Below, in pieces: positions 1 through 9,113 of a DNA stretch of 64,000 bases (its first letter is position 1; each line of letters opens with the position of its first letter). The notes below the pieces were generated by a model that ran no database searches, had not been told where the DNA came from, and saw nothing but the letters and a program-made list of their open reading frames with translations. Made by a program: the position numbers and the translations under genes. The stretch is from Cladorhizidae sp. MBARI D1340-BT2 (lineage: Eukaryota; Porifera; Demospongiae; Poecilosclerida; Cladorhizidae): the NCBI GenBank assembly GCA_028752905.1, contig JAQNBH010000013.1, positions 23,201,477 to 23,265,476 on the forward strand, in the 5' to 3' direction.

Positions 1-912
1 TTCTCTCTCTTGATACCAAACATCCGTATATTCTGCATACATAGAATCACAAGATAGGTTTCTCTATGTGTTCTCTATCTAGATGCTAAATAGGTTAGCT
101 TCATAGATTCTCCACACTTCACTGTATAAACTTGATATATAGCTATTAAGATAGGTCTCTCCCTGTGCTCTCTGTTGATATCAAACATCCATAATATTCT
201 GCACACTTCACTGTAATGGACTTGATATGATTCGAATGATAGGTTTCATTATGTGTTCTCTATCTTGATATTTGCCCTAATTTGGTCTATATGTTTCTCA
301 TTTTCCCCCCAAAAATCTTGTTATTTTGCCGTAAAGCTCATAACTTTTCTACACTTTACCCCAAAAAGATAATTTTTATATCACCGGATAGCTCTTCTAA
401 TTATCTGTCTTTTGTACGTGCCAAAATTTTGAGTACTCTAAGTATTAGCAAGTTATGGTGATTTGAAGTGGTAAGGTTTGCGATCTTTCCTGGCGTTTTC
501 CAGTTGCCAAAGCGGTGGCCTGCCAGTGAAAAACCACTACATTTATTGATAATCTGTTTACATGTTGCAGATAAGGGCCTTCTCTATCAGTTGACAAAAT
601 CTGGGACTTTGGTCTTGTTAATTAGGACAGTTATGAATTGTACTCTTACTTGATGCTAAACATGTTAGCTTCGTAGATTATCCACACTTCACTGAATAGA
701 CTTGATGTATAGCTATTAAGATAGGACTCTCTAAGTGCTCTCTCTTGATACCAAACATCCATATATTCTGCACACTTCACTGTAATGGACTTGCAAGATA
801 GGTATCTCTCAGTGTTCTCTATCTTGAGCTAAACATGTTAGCTTCATAGATTCTCCACACTTCACTGAATAGACTTGATATAATTATAGCTCTAAAGGTA
901 GGCCTCTCCCTG
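1..912 (+). repeat. Satellite monomer 1 (912 bp, L1)
   Basis: L1, W=T, tract T4C6A5, run C4A5, box CC/T, tail E1. It has CTGTTTACATG in place of CTGTTGACATG, shared only with monomers 6 and 8, and a private GGACAG for GGGCAG that breaks the right inverted repeat of the core. The first base of the window happens to coincide with the phase chosen here. Confidence 0.97.
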
Positions 913-1825
913 TTCTCTCTCTTGATACCAAACATCCGTATATTCTGCATACATAGAATCACAAGATAGGTTTCTCTATGTGTTCTCTATCTAGATGCTA
1001 AACAGGTTAGCTTCATAGATTCTCCACACTTCACTGTATAAACTTGATATATAGCTATTAAGATAGGTCTCTCCCTGTGCTCTCTGTTGATATCAAACAT
1101 CCATAATATTCTGCACACTTCACTGTAATGGACTTGATATGATTCGAATGATAGGTTTCATTATGTGTTCTCTATCTTGATATTTGCCCTAATTTGGTCT
1201 ATATGTTTCTCATTTTCCCCCCCCAAAATCTTGTTATTTTGCCGTAAAGCTCATAACTTTTCTACACTTTACTCAAAAAAGAAATTTTTTATATCACCGG
1301 ATAGCCCTTCTAATTATCTGTCTTTTGTACGTGCCAAAATTTTGAGTACTCTAAGTATTAGCAAGTTATGGTGATTTGAAGTGGTAAGGTTTGCGATCTT
1401 TCCTGGCGTTTTCCAGTTGCCAAAGCGGTGGCCTGCCAGTGAAAAACCACTACATTTATTGATAATCTGTTGACATGTTGCAGATAAGGGCCTTCTCTAT
1501 CAGTTGACAAAATCTGGGACTTTGGTCTTGTTAATTAGGGCAGTTATGAATTGTACTCTTACTTGATGCTAAACATGTTAGCTTCGTAGATTATCCACAC
1601 TTCACTGAATAGACTTGATGTATAGCTATTAAGATAGGACTCTCTAAGTGCTCTCTCTTGATACCAAACATCCATATATTCTGCACACTTCACTGTAATG
1701 GACTTGCAAGATAGGTATCTCTCAGTGTTCTCTATCTTGAGCTAAACATGTTAGCTTCATAGATTCTCCACACTTCACTGAATAGACTTGATATAATTAT
1801 AGCTCTAAAGGTAGGCCTCTCCCTG
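913..1825 (+). repeat. Satellite monomer 2 (913 bp, L2)
   Basis: L2, W=T, box CC/C, tail E1. The tract is T4C8A4 (16 nt, 1213-1228), one base longer than the usual 15, which accounts for the 913-bp length. The C-A run is CTC followed by A6, and the next run is GAAATTTTTT, both private boundary variants. Confidence 0.97.
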
Positions 1826-1893
1826 TTCTCTCTCTTGATACCAAACATCCGTATATTCTGCATACATAGAATCACAAGATAGGTTTCTCTATG
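1824..1893 (+). repeat. Sub-repeat a (type 2, 70 bp) of reference monomer 3
   Basis: It begins TGTTCTCTCTCTTGATACC and continues AAACATCCGTATATTCTGCA, matching sub-repeats c and f, then ends with GATAGG-TTTCTC. It is the degenerate member: the CACACTTCACTG box present in the other five is replaced by CATACATAGAATCAC, so this copy is shorter (70 bp against 77 and 88). Confidence 0.85.
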
Positions 1894-1990
1894 TGTTCTC
1901 TATCTAGATGCTAAACAGGTTAGCTTCATAGATTCTCCACACTTCACTGTATAAACTTGATATATAGCTATTAAGATAGGTCTCTCCCTG
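1894..1990 (+). repeat. Sub-repeat b (type 1, 97 bp) of reference monomer 3
   Basis: It begins TGTTCTCTATCTAGATGC and contains GGTTAGCTTCATAGATTCTC, the CACACTTCACTG box at 1938, AACTTGATATATAGC and TATTAAGATAGG. It aligns along its length with e and g. The L1/L2/L3 variation used to classify monomers lies in its first 30 bases; L3 matches sub-repeat e (CTTGATGCTAAAC) and is therefore probably the ancestral state. Confidence 0.88.
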
Positions 1991-2078
1991 TGCTCTCTGT
2001 TGATATCAAACATCCATAATATTCTGCACACTTCACTGTAATGGACTTGATATGATTCGAATGATAGGTTTCATTATG
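1991..2078 (+). repeat. Sub-repeat c (type 2, 88 bp) of reference monomer 3
   Basis: It begins TGCTCTCTGTTGATATC and contains AAACATCCATAATATTCTGC, the CACACTTCACTG box at 2027, TAATGGACTTGATATGATTC and GATAGGTTTC. It is closest to f over its first 60 bases and then has an extra GATATGATTCGAAT segment. Confidence 0.88.
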
Positions 2079-2094
2079 TGTTCTCTATCTTGAT
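2079..2094 (+). repeat. Left direct repeat flanking the core
   Basis: TGTTCTCTATCTTGAT matches TGTACTCTTACTTGAT at 2464-2479 in 13 of 16 positions with no gap. Both are starts of a type 1 sub-repeat, so the core sits in the beginning of a duplicated or split sub-repeat. Confidence 0.7.
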
Positions 2095-2097
2095 ATT

Positions 2098-2107
2098 TGC
2101 CCTAATT
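2098..2107 (+). repeat. Left inverted repeat of the core, TGCCCTAATT
   Basis: A perfect 10-bp inverted match to 2445-2454. It begins with TG, 3 bp inside the end of the left 16-bp direct repeat. It is retained in every full monomer I checked except 67 (TTTGACCTAATTT). Confidence 0.75.
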
Positions 2108-2314
2108 TGGTCTATATGTTTCTCATTTCCCCCCCAAAAATCTTGTTATTTTGCCGTAAAGCTCATAACTTTTCTACACTTTACCCAAAAAAGAAAATTT
2201 TTATATCACCGGATAGCCCTTCTAATTATCTGTCTTTTGTACGTGCTAAAATTTTGAGTACTCTAAGTATTAGCAAGTTATGGTAATTTGAAGTGGTAAG
2301 GTTTGCGATCTTTC

Positions 2315-2351
2315 CTGGCGTTTTCCAGTTGCCAAAGCGGTGGCCTGCCAG
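2315..2351 (+). other. Potential nested hairpin in the core
   Basis: CTGGC (2315-2319) can pair with GCCAG (2347-2351), and inside it GCCA (2331-2334) with TGGC (2341-2344) around the loop AAGCGG, leaving an 11-nt bulge on the left arm and CT on the right. It lies in the most GC-rich part of the monomer. The stems are short, so formation is uncertain. Confidence 0.4.
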
Positions 2352-2444
2352 TGAAAAACCACTACATTTATTGATAATCTGTTGACATGTTGCAGATAAG
2401 GGCCTTCTCTATCAGTTGACAAAATCTGGGACTTTGGTCTTGTT

Positions 2445-2454
2445 AATTAGGGCA
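2445..2454 (-). repeat. Right inverted repeat of the core, AATTAGGGCA
   Basis: Reverse complement of 2098-2107, ending in CA, 9 bp before the right 16-bp direct repeat. The span between the outer ends is 357 bp. It is retained except in monomer 1 (GGACAG). Confidence 0.75.
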
Positions 2455-2463
2455 GTTATGAAT

Positions 2464-2560
2464 TGTACTCTTACTTGATGCTAAACATGTTAGCTTCGTA
2501 GATTATCCACACTTCACTGAATAGACTTGATGTATAGCTATTAAGATAGGACTCTCTAAG
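2464..2560 (+). repeat. Sub-repeat e (type 1, 97 bp) of reference monomer 3
   Basis: It begins TGTACTCTTACTTGATGC and contains GTTAGCTTCGTAGATTATC, a CACACTTCACTG box, AGACTTGATGTATAGC and TATTAAGATAGG. Same length as b. The CpG in CTTCGTAG is CTTCATAG in b and g, a CpG-to-CpA difference between sub-repeats. Confidence 0.88.
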
Positions 2561-2637
2561 TGCTCTCTCTTGATACCAAACATCCATATATTCTGCACAC
2601 TTCACTGTAATGGACTTGCAAGATAGGTATCTCTCAG
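2561..2637 (+). repeat. Sub-repeat f (type 2, 77 bp) of reference monomer 3
   Basis: It begins TGCTCTCTCTTGATACC and contains AAACATCCATATATTCTGCA, a CACACTTCACTG box, TAATGGACTTGCAAGATAGG. It is the copy most similar to sub-repeat a; monomers 5, 7 and 35 carry f-like CCATATATT in their a block. Confidence 0.88.
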
Positions 2638-2735
2638 TGTTCTCTATCTTGAGCTAAACATGTTAGCTTCATAGATTCTCCACACTTCACTGAATAGACT
2701 TGATATAATTATAGCTCTAAAGGTAGGCCTCTCCC
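2638..2735 (+). repeat. Sub-repeat g (type 1, 98 bp) of reference monomer 3
   Basis: It begins TGTTCTCTATCTTGAGC and contains GTTAGCTTCATAGATTCTC, a CACACTTCACTG box, AGACTTGATATAATTATAGC and AAAGGTAGGCCTCTCCC. It holds the palindrome TATAATTATA (2704-2713), reduced to TATATA in monomers 4, 6, 33 and 34, and the E1/E2/E3 tail variation. Confidence 0.88.
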
Positions 2736-2737
2736 TG

Positions 2738-3645
2738 TTCTCTCTCTTGATACCAAACATCCGTATATTCTGCATACATAGAATCACAAGATAGGTTTCT
2801 CTATGTGTTCTCTATCTAGATGCTAAACAGGTTAGCTTCATAGATTCTCCACACTTCACTGTATAAACTTGATATATAGCTATTAAGATAGGTCTCTCCC
2901 TGTGCTCTCTGTTGATATCAAACATCCATAATATTCTGCACACTTCACTGTAATGGACTTGATATGATTCGAATGATAGGTTTCATTATGTGTTCTCTAT
3001 CTTGATATTTGCCCTAATTTGGTCTATATGTTTCTCATTTCCCCCCCAAAAATCTTGTTATTTTGCCGTAAAGCTCATAACTTTTCTACACTTTACCCAA
3101 AAAAGAAAATTTTTATATCACCGGATAGCCCTTCTAATTATCTGTCTTTTGTACGTGCTAAAATTTTGAGTACTCTAAGTATTAGCAAGTTATGGTAATT
3201 TGAAGTGGTAAGGTTTGCGATCTTTCCTGGCGTTTTCCAGTTGCCAAAGCGGTGGCCTGCCAGTGAAAAACCACTACATTTATTGATAATCTGTTGACAT
3301 GTTGCAGATAAGGGCCTTCTCTATCAGTTGACAAAATCTGGGACTTTGGTCTTGTTAATTAGGGCAGTTATGAATTGTACTCTTACTTGATGCTAAACAT
3401 GTTAGCTTCGTAGATTATCCACACTTCACTGAATAGACTTGATGTATAGCTATTAAGATAGGACTCTCTAAGTGCTCTCTCTTGATACCAAACATCCATA
3501 TATTCTGCACACTTCACTGTAATGGACTTGCAAGATAGGTATCTCTCAGTGTTCTCTATCTTGAGCTAAACATGTTAGCTTCATAGATTCTCCACACTTC
3601 ACTGAATAGACTTGATATATAGCTCTAAAGGTAGGTCTCTCTCGG
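2738..3645 (+). repeat. Satellite monomer 4 (908 bp, L2)
   Basis: This matches monomer 3 through its L, tract, run, box, GTGCTAAA and GGTAATTT states, then ends with tail E3: TATAATTATA is reduced to TATATA at 3616-3621, which explains the 908-bp length. Confidence 0.97.
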
Positions 3646-4557
3646 TTCTCTCTCTTGATACCAAACATCCATATATTCTGCATACATAGAATCACAAGAT
3701 AGGTTTCTCTATGTGTTCTCTATCTTGATGCTAAACAGGTTAGCTTCATAGATTCTCCACACTTCACTGTATAAACTTGATATACAGCTATTAAGATAGG
3801 TCTCTCCCTGTGCTCTCTGTTGATATCAAACATCCATAATATTCTGCACACTTCACTGTAATGGACTTGATATGATTCGAATGATAGGTTTCATTATGTG
3901 TTCTCTATCTTGATATTTGCCCTAATTTGGTCTATATGTTTCTCGTTTTCCCCCCAAAAATCTTGTTATTTTGCCGTAAAGCTCATAACTTTTCTACACT
4001 TTACTCAAAAAAGATAATATTTATATCATCGGATAGCCCTTCTAATTATCTGTCTTTTGTATGTGCCAAAATTTTGAGTACTCTAAGTATTAGCAAGTTA
4101 TGGTGATTTGAAGTGGTAAGGTTTGCGATCTTTCCTGGCGTTTTCCAGTTGCCAAAGCGGTGGCCTGCCAGTGAAAAACCACTACATTTATTGATAATCT
4201 GTTGACATGTTGCAGATAAGGGCCTTCTCTATCAGTTGACAAAATCTGGGACTTTGGTCTTGTTAATTAGGGCAGTTATGAATTGTAATCTTACTTGATG
4301 CTAAACATGTTAGCTTCGTAGATTATCCACACTTCGCTGAATAGACTTGATGTATAGCTATTAAGATAGGACTCTCTAAGTGCTCTCTCTTGATACCAAA
4401 CATCCATATATTCTGCACACTTCACTGTAATGGACTTGCAAGATAGGTATCTCTCAGTGTTCTCTATCTTGAGCTAAACATGTTAGCTTCATAGATTCTC
4501 CACACTTCACTGAATAGACTTGATATAATTATAGCTCTAAAGGTAGGCCTCTCCCTG
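3646..4557 (+). repeat. Satellite monomer 5 (912 bp, L3, divergent subfamily)
   Basis: L3, W=T, tract T4C6A5, run CTC+A6 followed by GATAATATTT, box TC/C, tail E1. It belongs to a divergent subfamily marked by CCATATATT near its start, TATACAGCT, TCTCGTTTT, GTATGTGCC, GTAATCTT and CTTCGCTGA. Monomer 7 has all of these markers and monomer 35 nearly all. Confidence 0.97.
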
Positions 4558-5465
4558 TTCTCTCTCTTGATACCAAACATCCGTATATTCTGCATACATA
4601 GAATCACAAGATAGGTTTCTCTATGTGTTCTCTATCTAGATGCTAAATAGGTTAGCTTCATAGATTCTCCACACTTCACTGTATAAACTTGATATATAGC
4701 TATTAAGATAGGTCTCTCCCTGTGCTCTCTGTTGATATCAAACATCCATAATATTCTGCACACTTCACTGTAATGGACTTGATATGATTCGAATGATAGG
4801 TTTCATTATGTGTTCTCTATCTTGATATTTGCCCTAATTTGGTCTATATGTTTCTCATTTTTCCCCCAAAAATCTTGTTATTTTGCCGTAAAGCTCATAA
4901 CTTTTCTACACTTTACCCCAAAAAGATAATTTTTATATCACCGGATAGCTCTTCTAATTATCTGTCTTTTGTACGTGCCAAAATTTTGAGTACTCTAAGT
5001 ATTAGCAAGTTATGGTGATTTGAAGTGGTAAGGTTTGCGATCTTTCCTGGCGTTTTCCAGTTGCCAAAGCGGTGGCCTGCCAGTGAAAAACCACTACATT
5101 TATTGATAATCTGTTTACATGTTGCAGATAAGGGCCTTCTCTATCAGTTGACAAAATCTGGGACTTTGGTCTTGTTAATTAGGGCAGTTATGAATTGTAC
5201 TCTTACTTGATGCTAAACATGTTAGCTTCGTAGATTATCCACACTTCACTGAATAGACTTGATGTATAGCTATTAAGATAGGACTCTCTAAGTGCTCTCT
5301 CTTGATACCAAACATCCATATATTCTGCACACTTCACTGTAATGGACTTGCAAGATAGGTATCTCTCAGTGTTCTCTATCTTGAGCTAAACATGTTAGCT
5401 TCATAGATTCTCCACACTTCACTGAATAGACTTGATATATAGCTCTAAAGGTAGGTCTCTCTCGG
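4558..5465 (+). repeat. Satellite monomer 6 (908 bp, L1)
   Basis: L1, W=T, tract T5C5A5 (the only five-C copy), run C4A5, box CC/T, tail E3 with TATATA at 5436-5441. It shares CTGTTTACATG with monomers 1 and 8. Confidence 0.97.
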
Positions 5466-6377
5466 TTCTCTCTCTTGATACCAAACATCCATATATTCTG
5501 CATACATAGAATCACAAGATAGGTTTCTCTATGTGTTCTCTATCTTGATGCTAAACAGGTTAGCTTCATAGATTCTCCACACTTCACTGTATAAACTTGA
5601 TATACAGCTATTAAGATAGGTCTCTCCCTGTGCTCTCTGTTGATATCAAACATCCATAATATTCTGCACACTTCACTGTAATGGACTTGATATGATTCGA
5701 ATGATAGGTTTCATTATGTGTTCTCTATCTTGATATTTGCCCTAATTTGGTCTATATGTTTCTCGTTTTCCCCCCAAAAATCTTGTTATTTTGCCGTAAA
5801 GCTCATAACTTTTCTACACTTTACTCAAAAAAGATAATATTTATATCATCGGATAGCCCTTCTAATTATCTGTCTTTTGTATGTGCCAAAATTTTGAGTA
5901 CTCTAAGTATTAGCAAGTTATGGTGATTTGAAGTGGTAAGGTTTGCGATCTTTCCTGGCGTTTTCCAGTTGCCAAAGCGGTGGCCTGCCAGTGAAAAACC
6001 ACTACATTTATTGATAATCTGTTGACATGTTGCAGATAAGGGCCTTCTCTATCAGTTGACAAAATCTGGGACTTTGGTCTTGTTAATTAGGGCAGTTATG
6101 AATTGTAATCTTACTTGATGCTAAACATGTTAGCTTCGTAGATTATCCACACTTCGCTGAATAGACTTGATGTATAGCTATTAAGATAGGACTCTCTAAG
6201 TGCTCTCTCTTGATACCAAACATCCATATATTCTGCACACTTCACTGTAATGGACTTGCAAGATAGGTATCTCTCAGTGTTCTCTATCTTGAGCTAAACA
6301 TGTTAGCTTCATAGATTCTCCACACTTCACTGAATAGACTTGATATAATTATAGCTCTAAAGGTAGGCCTCTCCCTG
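5466..6377 (+). repeat. Satellite monomer 7 (912 bp, L3, divergent subfamily)
   Basis: By eye this is indistinguishable from monomer 5, including CCATATATT, TATACAGCT, GTATGTGCC, GTAATCTT and CTTCGCTGA. Tail E1. Confidence 0.97.
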
Positions 6378-7289
6378 TTCTCTCTCTTGATACCAAACAT
6401 CCGTATATTCTGCATACATAGAATCACAAGATAGGTTTCTCTATGTGTTCTCTATCTAGATGCTAAATAGGTTAGCTTCATAGATTCTCCACACTTCACT
6501 GTATAAACTTGATATATAGCTATTAAGATAGGTCTCTCCCTGTGCTCTCTGTTGATATCAAACATCCATAATATTCTGCACACTTCACTGTAATGGACTT
6601 GATATGATTCGAATGATAGGTTTCATTATGTGTTCTCTATCTTGATATTTGCCCTAATTTGGTCTATATGTTTCTCATTTTCCCCCCAAAAATCTTGTTA
6701 TTTTGCCGTAAAGCTCATAACTTTTCTACACTTTACCCCAAAAAGATAATTTTTATATCACCGGATAGCTCTTCTAATTATCTGTCTTTTGTACGTGCCA
6801 AAATTTTGAGTACTCTAAGTATTAGCAAGTTATGGTGATTTGAAGTGGTAAGGTTTGCGATCTTTCCTGGCGTTTTCCAGTTGCCAAAGCGGTGGCCTGC
6901 CAGTGAAAAACCACTACATTTATTGATAATCTGTTTACATGTTGCAGATAAGGGCCTTCTCTATCAGTTGACAAAATCTGGGACTTTGGTCTTGTTAATT
7001 AGGGCAGTTATGAATTGTACTCTTACTTGATGCTAAACATGTTAGCTTCGTAGATTATCCACACTTCACTGAATAGACTTGATGTATAGCTATTAAGATA
7101 GGACTCTCTAAGTGCTCTCTCTTGATACCAAACATCCATATATTCTGCACACTTCACTGTAATGGACTTGCAAGATAGGTATCTCTCAGTGTTCTCTATC
7201 TTGAGCTAAACATGTTAGCTTCATAGATTCTCCACACTTCACTGAATAGACTTGATATAATTATAGCTCTAAAGGTAGGCCTCTCCCTG
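6378..7289 (+). repeat. Satellite monomer 8 (912 bp, L1)
   Basis: L1, W=T, tract T4C6A5, run C4A5, box CC/T, tail E1, with CTGTTTACATG. It is the partner of monomer 6, differing in the tract and the tail. Confidence 0.97.
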
Positions 7290-8201
7290 TTCTCTCTCTT
7301 GATACCAAACATCCGTATATTCTGCATACATAGAATCACAAGATAGGTTTCTCTATGTGTTCTCTATCTAGATGCTAAATAGGTTAGCTTCATAGATTCT
7401 CCACACTTCACTGTATAAACTTGATATATAGCTATTAAGATAGGTCTCTCCCTGTGCTCTCTGTTGATATCAAACATCCATAATATTCTGCACACTTCAC
7501 TGTAATGGACTTGATATGATTCGAATGATAGGTTTCATTATGTGTTCTCTATCTTGATATTTGCCCTAATTTGGTCTATATGTTTCTCATTTTCCCCCCC
7601 AAAATCTTGTTATTTTGCCGTAAAGCTCATAACTTTTCTACACTTTACCCCAAAAAGATAATTTTTATATCACCGGATAGCTCTTCTAATTATCTGTCTT
7701 TTGTACGCGCCAAAATTTTGAGTATTCTAAGTATTAGCAAGTTATGGTGATTTGAAGTGGTAAGGTTTGCGATCTTTCCTGGCGTTTTCCAGTTGCCAAA
7801 GCGGTGGCCTGCCAGTGAAAAACCACTACATTTATTGATAATCTGTTGACATGTTGCAGATAAGGGCCTTCTCTATCAGTTGACAAAATCTGGGACTTTG
7901 GTCTTGTTAATTAGGGCAGTTATGAATTGTACTCTTACTTGATGCTAAACATGTTAGCTTCGTAGATTATCCACACTTCACTGAATAGACTTGATGTATA
8001 GCTATTAAGATAGGACTCTCTAAGTGCTCTCTCTTGATACCAAACATCCATATATTCTGCACACTTCACTGTAATGGACTTGCAAGATAGGTATCTCTCA
8101 GTGTTCTCTATCTTGAGCTAAACATGTTAGCTTCATAGATTCTCCACACTTCACTGAATAGACTTGATATAATTATAGCTCTAAAGGTAGGCCTCTCTCT
8201 G
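7290..8201 (+). repeat. Satellite monomer 9 (912 bp, L1)
   Basis: L1, W=T, tract T4C7A4, run C4A5, box CC/T, tail E2. It has GTACGCGCC (also in 37 and 52) and a private GAGTATTCTA that breaks the GAGTACTC palindrome. Confidence 0.97.
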
Positions 8202-9113
8202 TTCTCTCTCTTGATACCAAACATCCGTATATTCTGCATACATAGAATCACAAGATAGGTTTCTCTATGTGTTCTCTATCTTGATGCTAAACAGGTTAGC
8301 TTCATAGATTCTCCACACTTCACTGTATAAACTTGATATATAGCTATTAAGATAGGTCTCTCCCTGTGCTCTCTGTTGATATCAAACATCGATAATATTC
8401 TGCACACTTCACTGTAATGGACTTGATATGATTCGAATGATAGGTTTCATTATGTGTTCTCTATCTTGATATTTGCCCTAATTTGGTCTATATGTTTCTC
8501 ATTTTCCCCCCCAAAATCTTGTTATTTTGCCGTAAAGCTCATAACTTTTCTACACTTTACCCCAAAAAGATAATTTTTATATCATCGGATAGCCCTTCTA
8601 ATTATCTATCTTTTGTACGTGCCAAAATTTTGAGTACTCTAAGTATTAGCAAGTTATGGTGATTTGAAGTGGTAAGGTTTGCGATCTTTCCTGGCGTTTT
8701 CCAGTTGCCAAAGCGGTGGCCTGCCAGTGAAAAACCACTACATTTATTGATAATCTGTTGACATGTTGCAGATAAGGGCCTTCTCTATCAGTTGACAAAA
8801 TCTGGGACTTTGGTCTTGTTAATTAGGGCAGTTATGAATTGTACTCTTACTTGATGCTAAACATGTTAGCTTCGTAGATTATCCACACTTCACTGAATAG
8901 ACTTGATGTATAGCTATTAAGATAGGACTCTCTAAGTGCTCTCTCTTGATACCAAACATCCATATATTCTGCACACTTCACTGTAATGGACTTGCAAGAT
9001 AGGTATCTCTCAGTGTTCTCTATCTTGAGCTAAACATGTTAGCTTCATAGATTCTCCACACTTCACTGAATAGACTTGATATAATTATAGCTCTAAAGGT
9101 AGGCCTCTCTCTG
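8202..9113 (+). repeat. Satellite monomer 10 (912 bp, L3)
   Basis: L3, W=T, tract T4C7A4, run C4A5, box TC/C, tail E2. CATCGATAAT, shared only with monomer 34, and a private TTATCTATC. Confidence 0.97.

Larger units (their letters stand above)
2290..2455 (+). repeat. Nearly invariant segment of the core (166 bp)
   Basis: From GAAGTGGTAAGG to AGGGCAG I noticed changes only in monomers 1, 6 and 8 (GTTTAC; monomer 1 also GGACAG), 57 (GGTAGC), 66 (GCGAG) and 70 (one T lost). The preceding 175 bp (2111-2285) carries most of the variation in the array. The contrast is by eye, not from a computed alignment. Confidence 0.65.
2079..2463 (+). repeat. Monomer core (385 bp) without sub-repeat homology
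   Basis: The first 16 bases copy a type 1 sub-repeat start (TGTTCTCTATCTTGAT); then similarity to the sub-repeats stops until 2464. The core holds the homopolymer tract (2126-2140), the C-A run (2184-2192), two palindromes, a GC-richer hairpin (2315-2351) and six of the roughly nine CpG of the monomer. The stretch TAAAGCTCATAACTTTTC and what follows is reminiscent of AT-rich non-coding parts of plant LTR retrotransposons; that is an impression of style, not a match I can verify. No reading frame is kept open across copies. Confidence 0.8.
1826..2737 (+). repeat. Satellite monomer 3 (912 bp, L2), reference for internal anatomy
   Basis: L2, W=T, tract T3C7A5, run C3A6 followed by GAAAATTTTT, box CC/C, tail E1. 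It carries ACGTGCTAAA and TATGGTAATTT, a haplotype shared with monomers 4, 32 and 33 only. The sub-block, core, inverted-repeat and hairpin coordinates given in other entries refer to this copy. Confidence 0.97.
1826..3645 (+). repeat. Adjacent sister pair, monomers 3-4
   Basis: Both carry T3C7A5, GAAAATTTTT, GTGCTAAA and GGTAATTT, found elsewhere as a set only in 32-33. They differ in the tail (E1, then E3). Confidence 0.8.
3646..7289 (+). repeat. Duplicated two-monomer block (5-6 and 7-8)
   Basis: 3646-5465 (1820 bp) and 5466-7289 (1824 bp) each consist of one divergent L3 monomer followed by one L1 monomer with CTGTTTACATG. Visible differences are T5C5A5 against T4C6A5 and the E3 tail in the first copy. 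Confidence 0.85.

Noticed and set aside
228..238. GATTCGAATGA resembling a tRNA B box (Pol III promoter, SINE origin).
   Set aside because: It differs from the consensus at several positions and I find no A box or cloverleaf at a suitable distance upstream.
468..653. A 61-codon frame from a GTG in monomer 1, with near-identical copies at 5025-5210 and 6845-7030.
   Set aside because: It is open only in monomers 1, 6 and 8 because CTGTTTACATG replaces the stop-containing CTGTTGACATG; the other copies are closed. It has no ATG start and no recognisable domain, so it is a chance frame in satellite DNA.
1165..1374. 69-codon frames at 1165-1374 and 52222-52431.
   Set aside because: They open only in the two 913-bp monomers, where one extra C shifts the frame downstream of the tract. 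They are not conserved and not a protein family.
2391..2460. TTGACA and TATAAT strings resembling a bacterial promoter (TTGACATG, TTGACAAAA, GATATAATTATAG).
   Set aside because: Spacing is wrong, the strings occur in every copy, there is no downstream gene, and the context is eukaryotic satellite DNA.
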